Shown here one piece after another: positions 7,399-15,059 of a DNA stretch of 16,072 bases. Numbering within the stretch: position 1 is the stretch's first letter; each line of letters begins with the position of its first letter. This DNA comes from CAZXDS01 sp964639525 (GTDB taxonomy: Bacteria > Bacteroidota > Ignavibacteria > Ignavibacteriales > Melioribacteraceae). The notes under the pieces are model-generated. The model was not told where the DNA came from. It ran no database searches and was given only the letters and a program-made list of their open reading frames with translations. The DNA is taken from contig CAZXDS010000062.1 in assembly GCA_964639525.1 (NCBI GenBank), forward strand, positions 1 through 16,072. Direction: 5' to 3'. The translations under genes and the position numbers were made by a program.

Positions 7399-8442
7399 AT
7401 GAAATTAAAATTTTTAATTTACGCTATAATGTTATTAACATCGGTATTTGTTATTTCTTGTTCCGATTTAACCGATGAAATTGTTGTTAATAATGCTCCA
7501 ACAGTTCATCCTTCCGATTGGGCAACTGATGGCTCTGCAAATTTTCACGCTTTAGCATTTAACGATACTAACACGACCTTAGCATTTTGCCAGTCGTGTC
7601 ATGCAAAGGATTATTCAGGTGGTCTCGCAAAAGTTAGTTGTAGTACTTGTCACCAGAACGAACTACCGCATCCTACCGGTTGGGCAACTGACGGTTTAGC
7701 AAATTTTCACGCAAACTCATTCAAAAATAATAATTGGAATTTGAATTTATGTCAATCTTGTCACGGTGCAAATTATTCCGGCGAAATTACTAATATTACA
7801 GATGTCAGCTGTAGAACTTGCCACAAAAGTGATGCCGGACCGGAAGCTTGCAATACTTGTCACGGTGATTTTAATGACGGAGTTTTAACCGACAGCACAA
7901 GGCTTGCACCTCCGCGTGCTGTATTCAGTGAAGACAGTTCCGCCGCCGGTGCACACGTTTCGCATCTTTATGCAAACGATTTAACCGACAATGTTGATTG
8001 TGCTCAATGCCACGTTGTTCCAAATAAAATGAGCGATGCCGGTCATATTATCAGCGGAGCAGAACATGCAACTTTAACTTTTGGTGATCTTGCAAAAACC
8101 CAAAATGCAAATCCCAATTACGATTCTAACACTAAAACATGTTCAAATGTTTATTGCCACGGTAATTTTATTTTCTTAAAAGATTCTTCGGCATTTTCTT
8201 TTATTTATACCGCAGATTCCATCAAGGGAAATATATTTAGCCCGATTTGGGATAAGTTGGACGATACGCAAGCCGAGTGCGGCACTTGTCATAGCTTACC
8301 TCCGATAGGACATACAAATGCCGGAAACGATCCAACTGCTTCTACTTGCAGCACATGTCATACCGGAATAGTAGATGCCAATGGAAATATTATTGACAAG
8401 ACAAAGCACATTAATGGAAAAATAAATGTCTTTGGTAATTAA
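7399..8442 (+). CDS. Nine-heme lipoprotein c-type cytochrome with a CX4CH site
   Basis: A 347-residue protein. The ATG at 7399 is chosen because it has an AGGTGAT ribosome site and begins a lipoprotein signal ending VISC, with lipidated Cys21; a longer in-frame reading from 7276 would lie inside the previous gene. Eight CXXCH sites begin at residues 64, 81, 118, 138, 151, 201, 294 and 317. A ninth, CSNVYCH (248-254), is a CX4CH site. Residues about 238-306 match the layout of the Geobacter CxxxxCH/CXXCH domain (TIGR01904-like), including PPIGH after the CXXCH. Residues 37-85 and 91-142 are a tandem duplication (HPxxWATDGxANFHA ... CQSCH ... CxTCH). It is likely anchored in the outer membrane, possibly facing outward like OmcB. 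Last gene of the operon. Confidence 0.92.
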   Translation: MKLKFLIYAIMLLTSVFVISCSDLTDEIVVNNAPTVHPSDWATDGSANFHALAFNDTNTTLAFCQSCHAKDYSGGLAKVSCSTCHQNELPHPTGWATDGLANFHANSFKNNNWNLNLCQSCHGANYSGEITNITDVSCRTCHKSDAGPEACNTCHGDFNDGVLTDSTRLAPPRAVFSEDSSAAGAHVSHLYANDLTDNVDCAQCHVVPNKMSDAGHIISGAEHATLTFGDLAKTQNANPNYDSNTKTCSNVYCHGNFIFLKDSSAFSFIYTADSIKGNIFSPIWDKLDDTQAECGTCHSLPPIGHTNAGNDPTASTCSTCHTGIVDANGNIIDKTKHINGKINVFGN

Positions 8443-8466
8443 AAACAAATTATTGTAAATTTCTGC

Positions 8467-8495
8467 AAAGGCATCCTTGTGATGCCTTTGTTATT
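8467..8495 (+). terminator. Intrinsic terminator of the cytochrome operon
   Basis: A 9-bp perfect stem, AAAGGCATC (8467-8475) and GATGCCTTT (8481-8489), with a 5-nt loop sits 24 nt after the lipoprotein cytochrome stop. It is followed by a T-rich but interrupted tail (GTTATTT). Confidence 0.8.
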
Positions 8496-8605
8496 TGATA
8501 CCATATTTTTACTTTCATATCAATAAATTTTCTAAACATTCTCATTTCAAAACCGATAATCTTATTAGTAAAAAATCTAAAACGAAAATTATATCCGGTG
8601 GCAAA

Positions 8606-10183
8606 ATGTTTAACTCGGAAAATAAATCTACTACTAGTAGTAATAAAATTGAAGATGCGAGCTCCCCAATTTCAAATTGGGGATATGATATTAATGAAGA
8701 CGGTGAATTCATTAATTTTACCGAGGGCACAACCTTTATTACAGGATATACACCACAAGAGTTTATTGCAAATAAAAATCTTCTGCACAAAATTGTTGTT
8801 AAAGAGGATAAAAATATTTGCAAATCGCATCTCAGCACATGCCTTTCATACAAGACTTCACAACAAATTACATTTAGAATTTTAACCAAATCCGGTGCAG
8901 TTCGGTGGATATCTCATACTTGTTTCCCCCTTTTTCAAAACGGAAATAATTCCCATATACGTAGAGTATCAAACATTGATATTACTGATCAAATAGAAAG
9001 TGAAAATTTTGCAAACCTAAAAAGTAAAGCCCTTGAAGTAGCGCCGATTGGAATTGTAATTACTGATATAAAAGGCTCAATTTTATGGGCAAATTCAGCA
9101 TTTTCAAAAATAACAGGATACACATCTTTGGAGGTAGTTGGTAAAAATCCCCGAATCCTGAAATCAGATATTCACGGACCTGCATTTTACAAAAAATTGT
9201 GGGATACAATATTATCGGGAAAGATGTGGAAAGGTGAAGTTGTAAACAAAAAAAAGAGTGGCGAGGAATATTATGAAGAGCTTACAATTTCGCCGGTATG
9301 TAATAACCGAGGAGAAACGACACATTTTATTGCGATAAAGGAAGATATAACAGAAAGAAAAGTTGCAGAAGAACAAATACAGCGTTACATCGAAGAAATC
9401 TATGAAAACAAGGATTTAGTTGAACAGAACGCTCACGAATTGGTTGAGTTAAATGTTAAATTAGAACAGTCCGAAGATAAACTTACAGAATTGAACATAA
9501 ATAAAGACCGATTTTTTTCAATTATTGCTCATGATTTGAAGAATCCATTTACAGCGCTTATTGGTTACACTGAAATGATGATGGCGGATTTTGAGGATTT
9601 TTCGAAAGAAGAAATTCTTGAATTTATTACAACAATTTATAAGACATCAAAGAACGTGTATTCACTTTTGGAAGGTTTGCTTGATTGGTCGCGACTACAA
9701 CTCGGTAGTTTAACTCTTGAACCAAAAAACCTAAATCTGCATGAAATTGCTGAACGGGTTTACGATTTATATGAAAATAATGTAAAGCAAAAAGAAATAA
9801 CATTAACAAATTTGGTTGAAAAAGACACAGCTCTATTTGCTGATGAAAATGCAGTATTTACTACTTTAAGAAATTTAATCTCAAACGCAATAAAGTTTAC
9901 CCCGCATAAAGGTGAGATTATATACTCCTCAAAAATAGTTGAAAATAATTTTTGTGAAATAACCGTTAAAGACAGCGGTATAGGGATGGATGAAGAAACG
10001 ATGGACAAACTCTTCAAAATAGAAGTTCATCACACAACCGTTGGAACCGACAAAGAAAAAGGGACAGGATTAGGGCTCCTCTTATGCAAGGATTTAACAG
10101 AAAAGAGCGGTGGTGAAATTCGAGTTAAATCTGAGATTGGGAAAGGAAGTAAATTTATTTTTACAATTCCGCTATCAAAATAA
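8606..10183 (+). CDS. Cytosolic PAS-PAS sensor histidine kinase
   Basis: A 525-residue protein with no membrane segment. Order: PAS fold (about 23-130), second PAS with PAC-like tail ending EDITERK (about 138-252), coiled coil (255-300), and HisKA with phosphoacceptor H309 in FFSIIAHDLKNPF. The HATPase domain follows (about 375-522), with N box RNLISNAIKF (422-431), G1 DSGIG (456-460) and G2 GTGLGL (486-491). It should autophosphorylate H309 in response to an intracellular cue sensed by the PAS domains, such as redox, oxygen or a small ligand. I see no heme- or flavin-specific residues that decide which. The ATG at 8606 with GGTGG upstream is preferred over a TTG at 8495 that lies in the terminator tail. 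No response regulator is encoded nearby, so the partner is elsewhere. Confidence 0.9.
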   Translation: MFNSENKSTTSSNKIEDASSPISNWGYDINEDGEFINFTEGTTFITGYTPQEFIANKNLLHKIVVKEDKNICKSHLSTCLSYKTSQQITFRILTKSGAVRWISHTCFPLFQNGNNSHIRRVSNIDITDQIESENFANLKSKALEVAPIGIVITDIKGSILWANSAFSKITGYTSLEVVGKNPRILKSDIHGPAFYKKLWDTILSGKMWKGEVVNKKKSGEEYYEELTISPVCNNRGETTHFIAIKEDITERKVAEEQIQRYIEEIYENKDLVEQNAHELVELNVKLEQSEDKLTELNINKDRFFSIIAHDLKNPFTALIGYTEMMMADFEDFSKEEILEFITTIYKTSKNVYSLLEGLLDWSRLQLGSLTLEPKNLNLHEIAERVYDLYENNVKQKEITLTNLVEKDTALFADENAVFTTLRNLISNAIKFTPHKGEIIYSSKIVENNFCEITVKDSGIGMDEETMDKLFKIEVHHTTVGTDKEKGTGLGLLLCKDLTEKSGGEIRVKSEIGKGSKFIFTIPLSK

Positions 10184-10186
10184 AAA

Positions 10187-10210
10187 AAAGTCCCGACTAA
10201 TCGGGACTTT
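10187..10210. terminator. Bidirectional terminator between kinase and thioredoxin genes
   Basis: A 10-bp perfect stem, AAAGTCCCGA (10187-10196) and TCGGGACTTT (10201-10210), has a 4-nt loop CTAA. A run of eight A (10182-10189) on its left gives a strong U-tail for minus-strand transcripts from the thioredoxin gene. For plus-strand transcripts the tail is only TTT. It lies between two convergent genes, as expected. Confidence 0.85.
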
Positions 10211-10241
10211 CAACAACACTACTACTAACTAACAAAAATTT

Positions 10242-10613
10242 TTATTTTGCTTCTGTAGTTTCAGTAAGCAATACATTCTGAATAGCTTCTTTCAATGATT
10301 CTTTTGGTAATGCACCGACAGCCATTTGCGGTTTATCATTTACAGGACAAAACAATAATGAAGGAATGCTTTTAATACCAAAAACACCCGCTAATTCCTG
10401 TTGCTCTTCCGTATTAATTTTATAAACATTTATTTTTCCGGCATATTCTTCTGATAATTCTTCTAAAATAGGTCCAACCATTTTGCAAGGCTGGCACCAA
10501 TCTGCCCAAAAATCTATAATGCAAGGCAAGTCGCCCTTAAATTCCCACTCTTTGTTGTTTGTATAGTCAAAAACTTTTTCCAAAAAAGTTTCTTTTGTTA
10601 AATGTTCTGTCAT
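10242..10613 (-). CDS. trxA: Thioredoxin (WCQPC active site)
   Basis: A 123-residue cytosolic thioredoxin-fold protein without a signal peptide. The active site is DFWADWCQPCKM, with Gln replacing Gly in the usual WCGPC. The cis-proline loop is seen as KSIPSLLF. It reduces protein disulfides, normally recharged by thioredoxin reductase. The Gln variant is familiar in Bacteroidota-type thioredoxins, so it is probably not functionally odd. The ATG at 10613 is chosen because GGAG lies 6 nt upstream; a TTG four codons earlier overlaps that ribosome site. It is monocistronic, with its own promoter region and a terminator at 10187-10210. It lacks a signal or anchor, so it is not the periplasmic CcmG-type thioredoxin. 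Confidence 0.93.
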   Translation of the reverse strand: MTEHLTKETFLEKVFDYTNNKEWEFKGDLPCIIDFWADWCQPCKMVGPILEELSEEYAGKINVYKINTEEQQELAGVFGIKSIPSLLFCPVNDKPQMAVGALPKESLKEAIQNVLLTETTEAK

Positions 10614-10673
10614 GTTATTCTCCAATTTTAAAAAATATTTATCCGTAAGATGTATATTAATAGCAAAGGATTC

Positions 10674-10681
10674 AGTATAGC
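10674..10681 (-). promoter_or_regulatory. Candidate extended -10 promoter for thioredoxin
   Basis: In minus-strand reading, TGCTATACT matches an extended -10 element (TGnTATAAT-like), with the TATACT hexamer at 10679-10674. It would start transcription near 10667, giving a leader of about 54 nt. No good -35 box is seen at 17 nt, which extended -10 promoters can tolerate. Confidence 0.35.
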
Positions 10682-10861
10682 ATTTTACTTTATTGTTTTA
10701 ATAATAAAGATAATTATTGATAATTTTCAATTGGCACAAAATTACAGCGGTTCGGGGTCAAAATTAAGATTACAAAAAACAACACGTTAAGAGTATATAA
10801 AAAAATATTTCGGCAAAGACCGAATCCGGCTTTCGACTGATTTTCCGATTAAATTTGCCAT

Positions 10862-10900
10862 ATTTCTGTAACACAGATTATTAATCTGTGTTACAGAAAT
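10862..10900. repeat. Perfect palindrome with 19-bp arms
   Basis: ATTTCTGTAACACAGATTA (10862-10880) is followed, after a single T, by its exact reverse complement (10882-10900) and then TTT. It is too long and perfect to be chance. With only one central base, an RNA hairpin would have to open a few central pairs. It lies 96 nt before the kinase start and 250 nt from the thioredoxin start. Options are a dispersed REP/MITE-like palindrome, a dimeric operator, or a terminator for an unseen transcript. Confidence 0.9.
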
Positions 10901-10995
10901 TTTGACTCTGAATCGCTGCAAAATTGATAAGAATTTGATTTAACTATTTCATTCATTTACCGATAATGACAAGTAATATTTTAAGGAGTATTTTT

Positions 10996-11994
10996 ATGGT
11001 AGTTTATATTTTATCTGCAATAGTAGCTGCTGAATTAATTTTTATTTTTGTTTTATTTAAAAAAAATTCCAAACGCACCAAGCAAGTTCAGAACGATGAT
11101 TTTAAGGTTCAGGACTTAATAAATAAATTAAAAAAAATAAGAAATGAACTTAACCGTATAGGCGGTCATAATGAGTTTTTATCGGCAAAAATTAATGTCC
11201 TCGATGAGAAAATAAAATTATTGGAAGAAGCCAATATCCAATTATTAAAAAAGAAAGAAGAACTTATGGCTACAAAACAAAAATTGGAAGCCTTACAAAA
11301 AAGAAAAGACGAAGTTTTTGCTACGGCTGTTCACGATATTAAAAATCCTGCTTCTGCAATTCATGGGTATTTGGAATTATTGGAATCGTATGATTTAACC
11401 GCAAGCGAACAACAGGAAATCATTCAAAATATGATCCAATCGGCAAATCAAATTTTTAAATTAACAAAAGAAATAACCGAAGTTGTTGCCAATGAAAATC
11501 CTGAGCCAACACTTAAAAAAGAAAAAACGTCTATCAAAAATATTATTGATTCTGTTTGCTCACAAAATTTAGCTTATGCAGATTCAAAAAAAGTTAAATT
11601 GGTAAATAAATCCTCAATCAACATTCCTGATATTTTAATTGATGGCGGAAAAATTGAAGAAGTGATTGACAACTTAGTTAATAATGCCATTAAGTATGGC
11701 CAGGAAGGCACATCCGTTTTCGTAAATACATATTTTACGAGTGAAAAATTAACGGTAGAGATAAATGACGACGGAGTAGGATTAAGCAGTGATGATGTTG
11801 AAAAAGCATTTACCAAAGGGACAAAACTATCCCCAAAACCAACAGGGAAAGAATCTTCTTCCGGCTTAGGCTTGTGGATAGTTAAGCGAATTGTAGAAGA
11901 ACATCATGGCAAAGTTTTTCTAAAAAGTAAGCTTGGTATTGGCTCTACATTTAGTTTTGAACTTCCAATAGTGAAAGAAAGACCAAAAGATTAA
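10996..11994 (+). CDS. Membrane-anchored sensor histidine kinase
   Basis: A 332-residue protein with one N-terminal membrane helix (about residues 4-22) and almost no periplasmic part. A long coiled coil (about 38-105) leads into HisKA with H113 (TAVHDIKNPAS) and a HATPase domain: N box DNLVNNAIKYG (225-235), G1 DDGVG (258-262), G2 SGLGL (289-293). There is no recognisable sensor domain, so the input may be membrane state or a partner protein acting through the coiled coil. The ATG at 10996 is preferred over one at 10966 because AAGGAG lies 7 nt upstream. The next gene, an RsbW-like ATPase, begins 72 nt later on the same strand. No response regulator is present. Confidence 0.9.
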   Translation: MVVYILSAIVAAELIFIFVLFKKNSKRTKQVQNDDFKVQDLINKLKKIRNELNRIGGHNEFLSAKINVLDEKIKLLEEANIQLLKKKEELMATKQKLEALQKRKDEVFATAVHDIKNPASAIHGYLELLESYDLTASEQQEIIQNMIQSANQIFKLTKEITEVVANENPEPTLKKEKTSIKNIIDSVCSQNLAYADSKKVKLVNKSSINIPDILIDGGKIEEVIDNLVNNAIKYGQEGTSVFVNTYFTSEKLTVEINDDGVGLSSDDVEKAFTKGTKLSPKPTGKESSSGLGLWIVKRIVEEHHGKVFLKSKLGIGSTFSFELPIVKERPKD

Positions 11995-12066
11995 AAAATA
12001 TTTGTTAAGTGATAAATGGTTTATTAAATTTTGTATTTTAATACATCCATTCCTATTTTAAGTAAG

Positions 12067-12480
12067 ATGAAAAAAGAACAATATTTAATAAATAGTTCCT
12101 TCAACGAAATTTCTTCCGTATCAACCAAAGCTCGTTCTTTTTTAGAAAATAATTCAATTAACCAAGAAACAATAAATGCTGTTGATATTAGTCTTGTGGA
12201 AGCCCTGAACAATATTGTAGAACACTCTTACAAAATGCAGACAGGAAACCGGATTGAAGTTGAAGTGAAAGTTGCCTCAAGTGAAATCATCATTAAATTA
12301 TGCGATTGGGGAAATGCCAGAACTAATTTACAAAAAGCAAAATTAAATTTTGATCCTAATGACATTGATAACTTACCGGAAGGCGGCATGGGTCTTTTTA
12401 TTATTGAAAAGTTGATGGACAGCACGAAATATTATTCGCAAGATGGAAAAAACACTTACATTATCATTAAATCGTTTTAA
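12067..12480 (+). CDS. RsbW/SpoIIAB-like ATP-binding protein (anti-sigma or partner-switch kinase family)
   Basis: A 137-residue stand-alone GHKL ATPase domain. Residues SLVEALNNIVEHSYK (42-56) form the N box, with E45 and N48 in the positions used by RsbW/SpoIIAB kinases. CDWGN (79-83) is the G1 box and EGGMGLFII (105-113) the G2 box. Members of the family phosphorylate anti-sigma-factor antagonists on Ser and often bind a sigma factor. No STAS antagonist, PP2C phosphatase or sigma factor is seen in this window, so the target is unknown. The start is set at ATG 12067; the ribosome site is weak. An upstream TTG (12031) would add 12 residues. It probably shares a transcript with the preceding kinase. 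Confidence 0.85.
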   Translation: MKKEQYLINSSFNEISSVSTKARSFLENNSINQETINAVDISLVEALNNIVEHSYKMQTGNRIEVEVKVASSEIIIKLCDWGNARTNLQKAKLNFDPNDIDNLPEGGMGLFIIEKLMDSTKYYSQDGKNTYIIIKSF

Positions 12481-12570
12481 TCATTTTGACGAGTATATTT
12501 TTATATACCTTGTTCCTAAATTTTATATTATTTAAACTTGCCTCAAAGAATTCAAATTTTTAGGTATTTT

Positions 12571-14109
12571 GTGCGTAAAATTTTATTATTGTTATTTCTC
12601 ATAACCGGCTTAGTTACTGTTTCCGGACAGGATACAACTAAAAGTGTTGTGATTAAAAATAATCGTCCTTATCATAAATACCCTCTAATTAAACCCAAAC
12701 ATCCGTCATATCCTTTAATGGCTGGATATTTACTTGTTAAAGAAGCACACAGCGGAGATCCTTTTGCTCAACACGAACTTGGTTTACGTTATTTACTGGG
12801 ACAAGGCTTTCCGGCAGATACAGTTGAGGCAGTTAAGTGGATAAAGTCGGCAGTTGATAAAAATTTACCTATGGCGAATTTTAATTATGCCATAATGTTG
12901 TTAAACGGAATTGGAGTGGAATGGAATCCTTTCAGTGCATTTAAGAATTTTAAGTTTGCTGCCGAAAGTGGAATGGCGGAAGCGGAATATGCAATTGGGA
13001 CTTTTTACACCGATAATTTTGTAGTTAATCGTGATTATAACACAGCATATAGTTGGATTAAAAAAGCAGCAAATCAGGGATTAGACTATGCAGTAAAAAC
13101 CGCAAAAAAAATGAAGGACAGTGGGCTAATTGTTGAAGAAATAAGCGATTCAACTTCAAACTCAGCTTACAATGATACTCCGCAAAAGGGACAATCAATT
13201 CTAAATCAAAATTGGGAATTGGATTTTTATAACTTTAAGCAGGATACTTTAACTGAAGATGAGCAAGGAATTGCAATAAAGGATATGCTCAATAATAATA
13301 AGAAGAAGTTAAAAAAAATTCTCGGAATTTCAGATACTTTAAAACCTGCAAGTCCAAATGATACAACAGCATCCGCCTTAATAAATTTAGCGAGCCAATC
13401 CGGAAGTCCTGAAGGTTTGTATATAGCGGGAATTTCTTGTTTAAAAGGAATTTCTCATAAAAAAGACGATATAAAAGCAGCCGAACTTTTTATTAGTGCG
13501 TACCGTCTGGGCTCAAAACGCGCTGTCGGCTCTTTGATTAAATTTTCGCAGGACAGTACGTTTTTTAATAGATTAAAAAAAAGAGTTGATAATAATAATC
13601 CAAGTGCGATGTACGTTTGGGCAGGTCTAACTGCAATGGGATTTGATTATAGAATAACGTATAAGCAAGCAATCGAGTTTTTAGAAAAGGCAGCTGCACA
13701 AAATCATATTCCGTCGATTATTGAAATAGGTTTGGCATATTATTCCGGTTCCATAGTTAAGAAAGATAAAAAGAAGGCTATTGAATATTGGGAAAAAGCT
13801 GCTGAATTAGGCAGCCGCGAAGCTAAAGTGCGTCTTGCATTTTCAAAAATTATTGAAGGAAATGAAAAAATCAAATTCGAATTAAATTTTTTACAATCAG
13901 CCACAGATGAAGGTTCTGTTTTGGCAGAAACCGTTTTGGGTTATTGCTACGAACACGGCAGAGGCGTTAAAAAAAACAAAGCAATTGCGGTAAAATATTA
14001 TCGCCTTGCAGCCGAACGAGGTAATGAAACTGCTTACAAATCATTATTAAAACTTTATGATGATATCAGACCGGACGACCCTGAATTTCAAATATTAAGC
14101 GGGAACTAA
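12571..14109 (+). CDS. Secreted Sel1-repeat (SLR) protein
   Basis: A 512-residue protein. A GTG at 12571 with an AGGT site upstream gives a compact signal peptide (MRKILLLLFLITGLVTVSG, cleaved before Gln20); a TTG at 12538 would add 11 residues and a less typical N-terminus. Two clusters of TPR-like Sel1 repeats are visible: about residues 50-175 (e.g. AQHELGLRYLLGQGF ... EAVKWIKSAV) and about 278-490 (IIEIGLAYYSGSI ... KAIEYWEKAAELGS; LGYCYEHGRGVKKNKAIAVKYYRLAAERG). A less structured, Asn/Lys-rich linker (about 180-270) separates them. SLR proteins act as protein-binding scaffolds, often in envelope processes or signalling. The partner is unknown. It lies 90 nt after the RsbW-like gene on the same strand and ends at the terminator near 14190. 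Confidence 0.85.
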   Translation: MRKILLLLFLITGLVTVSGQDTTKSVVIKNNRPYHKYPLIKPKHPSYPLMAGYLLVKEAHSGDPFAQHELGLRYLLGQGFPADTVEAVKWIKSAVDKNLPMANFNYAIMLLNGIGVEWNPFSAFKNFKFAAESGMAEAEYAIGTFYTDNFVVNRDYNTAYSWIKKAANQGLDYAVKTAKKMKDSGLIVEEISDSTSNSAYNDTPQKGQSILNQNWELDFYNFKQDTLTEDEQGIAIKDMLNNNKKKLKKILGISDTLKPASPNDTTASALINLASQSGSPEGLYIAGISCLKGISHKKDDIKAAELFISAYRLGSKRAVGSLIKFSQDSTFFNRLKKRVDNNNPSAMYVWAGLTAMGFDYRITYKQAIEFLEKAAAQNHIPSIIEIGLAYYSGSIVKKDKKKAIEYWEKAAELGSREAKVRLAFSKIIEGNEKIKFELNFLQSATDEGSVLAETVLGYCYEHGRGVKKNKAIAVKYYRLAAERGNETAYKSLLKLYDDIRPDDPEFQILSGN

Positions 14110-14174
14110 TTTCCATATTAGTTTTTGCAAATTCTGATTTAGAAGAGAAATATTCTTTCAAAAAAAAATATTAA

Positions 14175-14206
14175 AAAAAGAGATGCAAAATACAGCATCT
14201 CTTTTT
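14175..14206. terminator. Bidirectional terminator between Sel1 protein and MscS genes
   Basis: A 12-bp perfect stem, AAAAAGAGATGC (14175-14186) and GCATCTCTTTTT (14195-14206), has an 8-nt loop. Its A-run on the left and T-run on the right give a U-tail in both directions, suited to the convergent genes on either side. Confidence 0.9.
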
Positions 14207-14225
14207 AGTTTAAATTACATTCCAA

Positions 14226-15041
14226 TTAATTATTTTGAAACAAATGAACATCTGTTTGCGGAAATGGAATAGAAATGTTTAACTCATCAAATTTCTTTTT
14301 AACTGCTTCATGTGTACCATAATATACTGACCAATAGTCAGCTGATTTTACCCAAGGACGAACGGAAAAATTCACACTGCTGTCTGCTAATTCAGAAAGC
14401 AATACAGCAGGGGTTGGGTCTTTTAATATTTTATCATTATCTGCAAGAATTTGATTAATTGTTTGTCTTGCCTTGTCAATATCGTCACCGTAACCAATTC
14501 CGAAAACCATATCAACACGCCGAGTATCTTTTGTTGAAAAGTTTGTAATGTTGTCACCGGTAAGTTTTGCATTAGGTATAATAATCACTTTGTTATCAGG
14601 TGTATTCAATACAGTAGTAAAAATCCCTATTTCATCAACAGTTCCTGATTCTCCGGCAGCACTGATGTATTCTCCAACTTTGAACGGACGAAATATTATA
14701 AGCATTACACCGGACGCAAAGTTTGAAAGAGAGCCTTGCAACGCAAAACCAACTGCAAGACCGGCGGCACCAATAATGGCAACCAATGAAGTTGTTTTAA
14801 ACTCCAGCGTATCTAATGCAGCTAATATTACAACAATGTAAAGAACCGTTTTAATTATACTGGATAAAAATTTGGAAAGAGTACTGTCAATCTTTTTCTT
14901 TTCAAAGGCTTTTACAATTGCTTTTGTAACCAAACGGGCAAGCCAAAACCCGATTACAATAATTACCACTGCACCAACTATTTTAATACCATAATTCACA
15001 GCGTTTACTTTTAAAAATTCAACTATTGATTGTACATTCAC
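14226..15041 (-). CDS. mscS: Small-conductance mechanosensitive channel, MscS family
   Basis: A 271-residue inner-membrane channel, close to the 286 residues of E. coli MscS. Three transmembrane helices are seen (about 16-37, 62-80 and 85-117). The pore-lining TM3 has the family Gly/Ala pattern GAAGLAVGFALQGSLSNFASG (starting at residue 91), followed by the beta domain (RPFKVGEYI ... GTVDEIGIFTTVL ... VIIPNAKL) and the C-terminal alpha/beta domain. It would open on membrane stretch to release solutes in hypo-osmotic shock. It starts with GTG at 15041, decided by an AAGGAGGT ribosome site 5 nt upstream. The gene lies 18 nt after the DUF3078 gene on the same strand, so the two probably form an operon. 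Confidence 0.95.
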   Translation of the reverse strand: MNVQSIVEFLKVNAVNYGIKIVGAVVIIVIGFWLARLVTKAIVKAFEKKKIDSTLSKFLSSIIKTVLYIVVILAALDTLEFKTTSLVAIIGAAGLAVGFALQGSLSNFASGVMLIIFRPFKVGEYISAAGESGTVDEIGIFTTVLNTPDNKVIIIPNAKLTGDNITNFSTKDTRRVDMVFGIGYGDDIDKARQTINQILADNDKILKDPTPAVLLSELADSSVNFSVRPWVKSADYWSVYYGTHEAVKKKFDELNISIPFPQTDVHLFQNN

Positions 15042-15059
15042 TTTAACCTCCTTTTCTAA

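Larger units (their letters stand above)
10614..10995. other. 382-bp gap between divergent thioredoxin and kinase genes
   Basis: No credible coding sequence is seen. The gap holds the thioredoxin promoter region (around 10674), a 5-bp inverted repeat TTCGG/CCGAA (10809-10813 and 10820-10824) in a locally GC-richer patch (about 10805-10860), and the long palindrome at 10862-10900. An AAGGAG ribosome site at 10983-10988 precedes the kinase. Confidence 0.6.

Noticed and set aside
4314..8442. Clustered short repeats as a CRISPR array
   Set aside because: The repeated elements are CXXCH codons within coding sequence; there are no regular direct repeats with unique spacers anywhere in the window.
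8495..8605. TTG start for the two-PAS kinase
   Set aside because: It falls in the tail of the upstream terminator and adds a low-complexity extension; ATG 8606 has a ribosome site.
10500..10520. WCQPC active site as an unusual mutation
   Set aside because: Gln at this place is familiar in thioredoxins of Bacteroidota-like bacteria, so it is lineage flavour rather than a novelty.
10242..10613. Thioredoxin as the CcmG/ResA component missing from the ccm operon
   Set aside because: It has no signal peptide or membrane anchor and looks like a cytosolic TrxA; CcmG acts in the periplasm.
105..12497. Shared 12-mer ATTTTGACGAGT upstream of the tRNA (minus strand) and near 12483-12494 as a promoter motif
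   Set aside because: Pairs of matching 12-mers are expected by chance in a window of this size and AT content, and no well-spaced -10 box follows in both cases.
12493..12508. Inverted repeat GTATAT-TTTT-ATATAC between the RsbW-like and Sel1 genes
   Set aside because: Six AT-rich base pairs are too weak to call a terminator or operator here.
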